From Loripinus fragilis (taxonomy: Eukaryota; Mollusca; Bivalvia; Lucinida; Lucinidae), in assembly GCA_964019695.1 (NCBI GenBank), contig OZ026515.1, forward strand, positions 44,135,994 to 44,199,993: a stretch of 64,000 nt of DNA, read 5' to 3'. Every line of letters starts with the position of its first letter. Positions within the stretch are counted from its first letter, which is position 1. A program made the position numbers and the translations under genes. Below are positions 1 to 9,100 of this stretch, piece after piece. The notes under the pieces are model-generated. The model had not been told where the DNA came from, ran no database searches, and worked only from the letters and a program-made list of their open reading frames with translations.

Positions 1-475
1 CCTCATAATGCCCTCTACCAAAGTTGTCCAAAGTGTTCTGCATTGCTGAACGAAATGGCCACCAGAGTTAAAATTAGAAATATGTTCTTCATTATAATAT
101 TGCCTCTACCAAAATTGCACAAACAGTTCTGCTCCGCTGTACAAAATGGTCACAAGAGCTAAAAATATAAATATCTTTAAACATCTCCTCCTTAAACACT
201 GGTCCAAATTTAAAATAATTTCTCAAAAATGTTCCTCATAATGTCTTCTGCTGAAATTGCACAAACTATTCTGCTCTAATGAACAAAATGGCCACCAGAG
301 CTAAAAATAGGAGTATCCTTAAGGACATCTCCTTAACTACTGGCCCAAATGAGCCAGGACTTGCGACTGAACGATCCAGGGACTTATAGTTAAGGACATC
401 TCCTTAACTACTGGCCCAAATGACCCAGGACTTGCAACTGAACAATCCAGGGACCCAGGACCCTCTTGTTTTATA
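1..475. repeat. Degenerate tandem repeat element, 5'-truncated by the window edge
   Basis: The phrases 'ctctaccaaaattgcac', 'gccaccagagctaaaaat' and 'catctcctgaaccactgg' recur roughly every 150-200 bases, and the stretch ends at 'ccctcttgtttta'. The same phrases recur at 1545-2243, and a related end lies near 22840-22980, so this is a dispersed family. Inside it a 71-base segment (320-390) is directly repeated at 391-458. No coding potential is seen. It lies upstream of the first clear HEI10 exon, probably in an intron. Confidence 0.75.
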
Positions 476-597
476 AAGTTGTCATTGAGTATATATGCAT
501 CAATGAGTTCTCCTGCAGTGCTGAAAATTGTTTGGTGCCTTTGATAATCTTGCAGTATAATTCTGAAGTATTTTATGTGATCCTTGACTACATGTAG

Positions 598-618
598 ATC
601 TAAAGGCTCAGCTTGAAA
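598..618 (+). CDS. CCNB1IP1: Candidate 21-nt micro-exon of CCNB1IP1/HEI10
   Basis: An AG at 596-597 and a consensus donor GTAAGT at 619-624 bracket 21 bases that read (x)-LKAQLE-(N). The outgoing phase is 1. It joins the exon at 3034 in frame, where the split codon becomes Asn, to give DLKAQLENVKKDLD-like coiled-coil sequence that suits the helical region of HEI10. The frame is closed by a TGA just upstream, so the exon cannot be much longer. The polypyrimidine tract is weak. It could be chance next to a good donor-like hexamer. Confidence 0.35.
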
Positions 619-621
619 GTA

Positions 622-1540
622 AGTATATGGCTATGTTTATGTTATATTGACCATTAAAATAACATATGCACCACCTATATACATGTAAATATCAGTGCTA
701 TGGCAGTAATGAACATGATTAATATGTAAACAAGTATGTGTAACTCCAATCTTTCTACGAGAGAATTTTATCTCTTAAATTTGCATGCAGGATAATTTGA
801 ATGTTTACTGTGAACCCCCAACCATGACTATTATACCGCGGTCTGGCCATACATCACACCAACAACGACCACTCTCTAAGTTGAAGTAATTTTGATCACA
901 ACTCTATGAAACTCTTACAATGTTTAGTGCCATGATGTCTTCCTCAAGTTCAATAATTAGAGATTATCTCACAGCGAGAGCTAAACTCATGGGCTGATAA
1001 TGGGGTCTTGGATTGGTACTTCGGGTGATAACCAAAACCCTGTTAGATCATCTGTTTATCACATATTCCAATTCACTGTTTTAACGCGTTTGACATACAT
1101 AAATGTAAGAAAAACGTAGGATTAACGTAAATTTTACTTTACGCCTGGCATCTGATAACCTCTCTCTGTTCAAAATACTTGACTTCCGGTTATCATCATG
1201 GCAAAAAATAACAATCCGATTGCCAAGAATAAGAAAGAAGAATGACAAAATACATGTGCTTTCAATCCCTTTTACTTATTTTTTCAGCATGAATAATAAT
1301 AATAGAACCTATCGGGAAAGACAGAAAAATAGCTCATTACATTGTTGGCAATGATGTGCCATCTTATTTTGGAACAGGTCATGCGACTGTTCTGTCTACA
1401 CCACCTCAGTCGACGGAGTACGCTGGAGTGCTCCAGCACAGATGCTCCTGTGCACTTGATTTGTGTTCTGCCGATCCGGAGTAAAAGGAGTAACGAGAAA
1501 GCTAAATCAAGTCCGCCCCTGAACTCAAAATAATTTCATA
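622..1540. other. No gene recognised
   Basis: AT-rich intronic sequence. Short open frames on both strands start at non-ATG codons, lack splice-flanked structure and resemble no protein I know. No repeat family was recognised with confidence. Confidence 0.5.
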
Positions 1541-1544
1541 GAAT

Positions 1545-2243
1545 TGTTTCTATTGCCCTCGACCAAAATTGCACTTATGGTTCTGCTCCGCAGAACAAAA
1601 GGGCCTCCAGAGCTCTAGATAAGAAAAATGTTTATAAACAACATCTCCTGAACCACTGGTCTAAATTCAAAAGAAATTTTCACAAAATCGTTCCTCATGA
1701 TGGCTGCTACTTTAATTGCACAAATGGTTCCGCTCCGCCAAATAAAAGAACTGTTTTTAAACAACATATCCCGCTGAACCACTGGTCCAAATTCAAATAG
1801 TTTAACAGAATTGTTCCTAAAAATGCCTTCTACCAAAATTGGGCAAATGGTTCTGTTCCGCCCAACAAAGGAGTCAACATCTCCTGAGCTACTGGTTCAA
1901 ATTCAAAATATTTCACAGAAATGTTCCTCATGATGCCCTCTACTAAAATTGCACAAATGGTTTTGAAAATGTTGGCTGCGAGACCTCTAGATTACAAATA
2001 TCTTTAAATAACATCTCTTGAACCACGTACTGGGCCAAATTCAAAATAATTTTACAGAATGTTCCTCATGATGCCCTCTACCAAATTGATCAGAACATTC
2101 AGTTTGGCTGAACAACGTGGCTACCTGAGAGCTAAAATAAAATTTCTTTAAATCATATCTCTTTTTGCCACAGGCCAATACATCATCTACTCGTGTGCTA
2201 GGATTCAGGTGAGCTTTAGAGGGCCCTAGAGCCCTCTTGTTTT
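1545..2243. repeat. Second copy of the 'ccaccagagc / ccctcttgtttt' tandem element
   Basis: This repeats the phrases of 1-475 ('ctaccaaaattgcac', 'catctcctgaaccactgg', 'cctcatgatgccctctac') about four times. It ends with 'caggtgagctttagagg' and 'agccctcttgttttg', the end signature also seen at about 475 and 22975. It is non-coding and probably a truncated non-autonomous element in a HEI10 intron. Confidence 0.75.
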
Positions 2244-2351
2244 GTTGTTATGACTGCTTTATCGATCAACTTCAGATTTCATTTACAGCATGTCCATTAG
2301 TTCAATTTAATTATTAATATGATTTCATTGTATGAAAAAATGTGTGGATGC

Positions 2352-2385
2352 TGATCAGCTGGCTTCTGATGAAGCCAGCTGATCA
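2352..2385. repeat. Short perfect hairpin
   Basis: A 15-bp perfect stem (tgatcagctggcttc / gaagccagctgatca) flanks a 4-base loop. It resembles the hairpin at 60966-61012, so both probably belong to one foldback family. Confidence 0.7.
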
Positions 2386-2839
2386 CTGTTTTTAAAAGTG
2401 GTTAATTATATAATTTATAACAAGTTATGCCCACAGTGCACTTATTTTGTTGAATAAGGTATGTCATATTTTTTAAAGTTTTAGTTTCAATCAATTACGA
2501 AAATATTAAATTAAAAAAGCATGATATACTATAGTATCGTTTTCACTTGTAATCGATTGAAACAGTATATATCTTAAATTTCTGCATAGTTTTTCTGTCA
2601 TATTCCTTCGAGTACTCACATTCCATATTAAAAGCCTGTGGGACATAGGCATACAGTGCAGACCCATATCAAACAGTGCAGAATGTGGCATCTGATCAGG
2701 GTCTCCTGGTTGCTTACAGAATCTTCTATTAAAATTTGAATATAAATTAAAATTTACCAACAACCCTTAAAATGGACTGGTCCTTAAATGATAGTGGAAA
2801 ACCCATTCCTCTTAAACCTTTATTCCGTAGCTAGGCTGA

Positions 2840-2990
2840 TTTTAGATCGTGACATCATTTTCTATTTTTAGATAACATTGAAAACAAAACAAGAAAAAAT
2901 TAAGTAAAGTTTTTTTAAAATGCTCCATTTTCCATAATATTTTCAAACACCAAAAGGCGTTATAATGGCGTAAACATCTGGCCGGGTCAA
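2840..2990. repeat. Half copy of foldback family 'aaaatgctccattttcc'
   Basis: It shares 'tgctccattttccataat', 'aaaaggcgttat' and 'gacatcattttctattttt' with the fuller copies at 4115-4295 and 7790-8005. It ends shortly before the acceptor of the HEI10 exon at 3034. No coding potential. Confidence 0.65.
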
Positions 2991-3033
2991 ATGGCTTAAG
3001 ATTGAACAAAATCTTGTGTTTTCCTTCTTTCAG

Positions 3034-3125
3034 ATGTGAAGAAAGATCTGGACTCAACAAAGAAGAAATACAATGAAGTTTCAGATAAATTGAGTGACAG
3101 AAACCGACAACACCAAAAACTTCAG
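3034..3125 (+). CDS. CCNB1IP1: CCNB1IP1 exon, coiled coil
   Basis: The acceptor is strong (ttttccttctttcag, AG at 3032-3033) and the donor is CAG|GTTTTT. The 92 nt are two bases completing a codon plus 30 codons, leaving in phase 0. The exon encodes a highly charged helix with KKKYNEVSDKL and DRNRQHQKLQ, the most conserved-looking part of HEI10 in this window. Confidence 0.85.
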
Positions 3126-6100
3126 GTTTTTATCTTAATTTTTACTGAACTCGCATTAAGAAATAAATTAGATTTTTGGAATGTTCATGGAATCATGAAT
3201 ACTAGGGCACTCTTACAAAGTTAATGTGAAGCCCAAAAGGTTCTCTTGCAAAGTAAGACGTAGGGGCTTCATGTTAACTTTGAAAGAGACCCAAAGGATT
3301 CTTCGGGCGTCAAACACATTAACTTTGAAAGAGACCCGAAGTATTCATGATTCCATGAACAGACCAAAAGATTAATTTATTGCTTATAAAATTATTTACA
3401 TTTTATTATAAATATCTAAAATATAGAAATTATTTATAATTTTGGAAACAAATAGTTTTGCATTAATATGTTATCTTATTAACGGTTTTGTTGGAGTGAA
3501 AAATGGAAAAGCAGAATTTATCAGCCAGTGTGAACACAGACAGCCAATGGAACAAACAAGAGGCTTGTTTTGCATGTGCGACTTACATGTAGGTGTGGCT
3601 GGCTGTCGTTCACAACACCAGTGTCACATCTGGTGAATGAATTTGATGTTCGAAGCATATTGCACGGGCAAGTGAGCTTGGCAGCTGTCAATCAAATATA
3701 TGTCTTTCATGAGGATATGAACGGTTGCAAAATTCTAAAGATTCATTAAAGGCTTGCTTTGAAAATGTAATAAATATTATAAAATGTATCCTATATAAAA
3801 TTGATTAACAGATCTGCCTTTGGGGGTTGTGACCAGGGATGGCTTAAAGCTGCCCAGCTACAGAGACTAGCTGATACCTTTTAAGATTTTGATGAAGCTA
3901 CAATCCTTGATTGTACTAGCTCTCAAAGCAGGGAACAAAATGGCATTCAGATCAGTCAATGAACATTAACTCAATTAAAAAAGGCTGCTTTAAGTTAAAA
4001 AAAAATTAGGCTCAGTCAAAACAATAGAAAAAAGTTTGTGCCTGTGTTTTTAAACGTTGATGAAATCAATGAGCAATCAAGGTAGAAAAATCTGTCCCTT
4101 AAATTCATTGTTTCTCATCACTTGACCCTTTAGACATCATTGAAAAAAAATTCAAGTTAAGTTTTGACTACTTTTGAAAATGTGGAAAATGGTGCATTTG
4201 CTCCAAAGGAGTAAATGCTCCATTTTCCATAATATTTTAAATACATCATATTTCAAAGGCGTCAAAAGGCGTTATCATGGAGGAAAGGGTTGAATTGTCA
4301 AACCTTCTAATGCGAAACAGTGGTCCGAGAGATTACTATTTCTACCCCCTCCACACATTCATGATAGATTCTTATACCGTATAGTCATTTCAAATCTTCA
4401 TTAATGATCTGGATCAAGATTATAAACCTTTTTTGTGCTCAGCTCAACTGAGCATGAAATTTATCTCCATAAAAATTATATCATGCATATATCATGCAAA
4501 TATGTTTAAATGCCAACAATTGTTATTTGTAAGCAAGATAAATATAACATCTGTGTGTTTAAGCAGGAAAAAAACATTATTTTTTCGTTGTTTTACTTTC
4601 AACAAGCAATTGAAATTTCATGCTCAGCTCAGCTGAGCATGAAAAAGGTCTTATAACCTTGATGCCTGGTGTAATTTTCATCGGTATGTTGCCATTATTT
4701 TAGAATATTTATCTGGATCAGTGTTATTGTATCTCTTGCCCCTGTAGGGTAGCGAGACAGGTTTCCCCTCAGGCATCTCTTCATACAAATATTAATCAAG
4801 ATTACTTGACGTGCAGAACCCAAAAACCGTAACCTTGGATCGGCTGTTGGAAACTGAAAACAGTAGATTTTTTTTGTTTGATCCTGTCAGCTCTGTAACT
4901 TTGAAACTATTTAAGATATCTTCATGATTCATATAAATATTGAATATCATTAGATGACATGCAGAATGCAAGAACGGTGTTTTGCCTTGTACCCAGGGAT
5001 CCCTAGTTTGATCCCCGGCTCCTTTAGTCTGTTGGGTGAGCCTTGTAAGCTGTGGCCCCCGTCTCCATATATTATTTGTTGGTGGGACATTTAACACAAA
5101 ACACATGTACACACATACACAAATGCAAGAGCTGTAACTCCTGATTGCCTGTTTTTGTAGTTATGTCCCTTTGAAATGGAAAATAGTATATTTTGTGATT
5201 GTCCGCCCTGTAACTAAGAATGAAAAGACACTACTGCCATGGTTTTCCATACTTAACATGTTGCTAAGTACATTAACCCATAAAGCGCCACCTATAATTT
5301 GCAGCAAACAACAATTTCAAATTTTGCTGCTTTTTCAAAAATAACAAATAAGGCATGATATTTCTTGAGAATCGTCTGCTGGCAGACGATTCTCATGAAA
5401 TAGCATACCTTATTATTTTCGAAAACTAGGAATGATGTCGCAAAATTTGTCGTCTGCTGCAGTCATGATTGCCGCTTTAAGGGTTAAATACAGCACTCCC
5501 AAGGGTCAGACATCAGTTTTCGGGTAGTAAACAAATTCTACTTTACACTGGTTTTCTAGGCAATGTATGAAAGTCTGAGGAGAAGATTTGTCACGCTGTC
5601 TAGCTTTGATGGAGATGGAGACAGGCCTACAGGAAGACCAATGACTCCATTACACACTAAGATGCAGAACATGTCAGGTATAATAAGAATAGAATTGACA
5701 TTTATTTTTGCATCTTCTTGCCTAATGAAATAACAGGGTATTTTTATACCATTCTTTACTGATGTAATCTTCCCAATATATGGGGAGCGCAGTGGCTCAG
5801 TGGTAGAGTGCTTGACTTGAGACCGAAGGGCCCCGGGTTCGAGCCTCACCGGCGTCACTGAGTTGTGGTCCTTGAGCAAGACACATTTATCCTAGCTTAG
5901 TACTGGTTCAACCCAGGAAGACCCGTCCCTATGTAACTGAAAGATTGTTGATGGGACGTAAAGAATCAAATCAAACAAACAAAATCTTCCCAATATGGAA
6001 TAATGTTGAATAAAATATCTTCAGGGCTACAGAGCATGAGCCAAAAGATAAAATCTAACATCATCGTTATCTCACAAATGCGTCACACCATTTTACAGTG

Positions 6101-9100
6101 ACTTAAAGTTTTAATCAACCATAAGATGAGTTACATTCTGATTGTAAGCACTATGATATCTTTGTAAACTGATTCTCTGTTGAATTGAAACACCAATTAC
6201 CATTAGAAGTTTAATCAAATGATGTCTACGTTTTTACGTCATTGACGGCAGCTGATGTTTTTCAGCATGAAATCTCTATCACATCTATCACATAACCAAT
6301 AGCTTTTATAAGCGTATGATGCATGAGGAAGATGAAAGCCCACCAAACAAAAATCCACATGCTTGTCAGTTTTGCATTACTTACAATGGATGTGAATTTT
6401 GCTTACTGACCCCCTTTGCAATAGTTGCTCTCCCCAAATGCTAATTTAAAGGATCATGGTTTTATTTGCCTAAAATCTTATTCTGACCATTGTCATTGAA
6501 ATTATTCGAAACTGCACAAAGATGAGCTAAATAAGATATAAAACATAAGAAATTGCTAAATATATTGTGCATAGTATATAAAATTGGTCAGAGACAAATG
6601 TTTAAAATTTCGGACACTACTCAATTCTCAAATCAAATGGTGGTTCTCATGGCTGGAATTGACTAAATGCTTGTCAGAATAGCAAACAGGGAAGAACCTG
6701 ATCAGACTTCTTCTTCAGGAGCACTGTGCTGTTTGTCTTGGCCTTTTAGGCGGTGTTCGAAATTTTATAACATTTACCGGCAGTCAATTACAACTAATGA
6801 TACGTGAAATTACAGCTTTATTATAGCCCCCGCAAACTTTGTTTGTGGTGGGTATACTGTTTTCACATTGTCTATATGACCATCTGTAACGTTTTGTTTC
6901 CTTAATATCTGATTGCTGGAATTTCATCAAACCTTGCAAACATATTCATATCTACAAGACAAATACTTTTAATAAAAAGTAAGGGCTAGGGGCCAGTTCT
7001 ATAAGAGTTATTTCCCTTTGTAATTCTAAATGGCTTTTTAGCTCACGTGAGCCAAAAGATGTCCGTCGTGTCATGTGTCATCACAATTGCTTCAAAGGAC
7101 ATCTAAACTACTGGCTGGATTTTGACTAAACTTGGCAGGAATTATCTTATATGGCCCTCTTCAATAATTGTTCAAATGGTTTTGGTCCATTGCATATCTA
7201 GGTGACACAGGCTAAAAATAGATTTTTGTGATGAAAACTTTCTGAAACCACAAGACCTAGAGTCTTGATATTTGGTATGTAGCATCATCTAGTATTAACA
7301 GATGACAAAAATCATAAATAGTTTCCCAGCATGCAAAGAGTTAAAGACTGTCTGATAAGTCCTTTCTTTACTGATGGAATTTCCATCCAGATTAATACAA
7401 GAAGATTGAAGGCCCATTTAAATTCTACGTGTTTCATTGTATGTATCTGTCCCTAAAGATTTTTTAGGATAACCAAGCAAAAAGAGCAATGACGGCCTGA
7501 TAAGATGTTGGATCTCATTGGTCTTCATAGTACAGTAAAACCTGTGTATAACTGCCAGTCTCAAAAAGACCAAAAATTGGTTTTCAAGGCCAAGTATTGC
7601 TTAATGCAGGTCAAAAGTATTGGAGAATGCTCCAAGGAGAGCATTCTGCAATACTTTTGACCTGCATTAAGCTGCCATTTGTTATTAAGATCTTTGTTTA
7701 ATCTATTTTTGAGTGGCTGTTTTACACAGGTTGTAGCCATTTACAGGTTTCCATTATAAAAAGGATTACTGGAAAGGGTCTTTACTGTTTTAACCCTTTA
7801 CTCCATAATAACGCCTTTTGACACCTTTGAAATATCATGTATTTGAAAATATTATGGAAAATGGAGCATTTGCTCCAAATGAACAAATGCTCTATTTTCC
7901 ATAATATTTCCAAAAGTATTCAAAACTTAACTTAAATTTTTCTTGAATTTTCTCAATGTTGTCTAAAAATAGAAAATGGTGTCATGATCTAAAAATAGCC
8001 TATAGAGTACTTCGCTTGTTAGCAGCATCTTGTCCTACCAAGGGTTGCAATTCTCTAGAAAGGTGTTTCCTGGCAATTAAAGCCTTCACTTGTGAAGATA
8101 TGTTAGCAGCAACTGTTGTTGTCTGCTGATAACCAAATGCAAACATGATTCGGATAAGGCCCAACATTTTGCCTGATCAGTGATCCAGGACCAAACTGCA
8201 TGCTTGCAAAGGTAAATTTATCAGCAGAAGGCACTAGTAAACGAAGAGTTAAAGTATAGGCATGGTTTTCGAAAAGATGTATTTGACCAAACAACTGTTT
8301 TATTGTTTTTCAGGCGGAGATGTGCTAAATAAACGAATCACTAGATCTGAGTCAACTAATGGTATATATTTTCACATAGGCCCATATTATAACATGGATT
8401 TTAGTTTGTTTAACCCTTTACTTTTGTCGTCTACTGACAACGTTGGCAAACAGTTTGGGCCCAGATCAGGCCCGGCAAAATACCAGGCCTGATCTGGACT
8501 CGAACTACACTGTTTAAAATATTTAAAGGAACACCTGATAATTTTCCATAGGTGATAATGTTAACCCCTGTCCTATATAGACAAGCCATACATTACAGCC
8601 ATACATTACACTAGATAATAAGGTAAAAACACAGTTTCTTTTGCCATCTTTGCATAGAGAGTCAAAGCATTGGATCAAAACAAGTTCTTGACAAAACATT
8701 TCGATGCTCAAGTTTATGGCTTAAATTTTGTAATTTTCTTGAAAATTGTGATTTTTTCTGGAACACTGTAGAATCTTTTGAATTTTTAAATAGCGTAACC
8801 CAATGACTTCTGAAACATTATGGTGTTTGATCGAAAATAATCGTCTTTAAATTTGGTTTTGGAAAAGGGGTATTTTTAACAAAATTCCATTTTTACATAT
8901 AGCATTCCATGGAGGTTACTTCATTTTCATCAGGAAACATCATCTTTGATCGGTTACCAAACTAATCACAGGACAATCATGTTTTTGCCTTATTAATCCA
9001 ACTCTTGCTATGAGTCGGACTATATGAGTGCATTTGTATTGTGATCAATGGCAAAACATGCAGTTTGTTTATTATGTTTAATCCTGGTTTGATATTTAGA

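Noticed and set aside
5780..5855. Functional tRNA genes in SINE heads (also 54100-54215, 58200, 59238, 61094)
   Set aside because: A- and B-box-like motifs are present, but acceptor and other stems do not close and each head continues into a SINE body.
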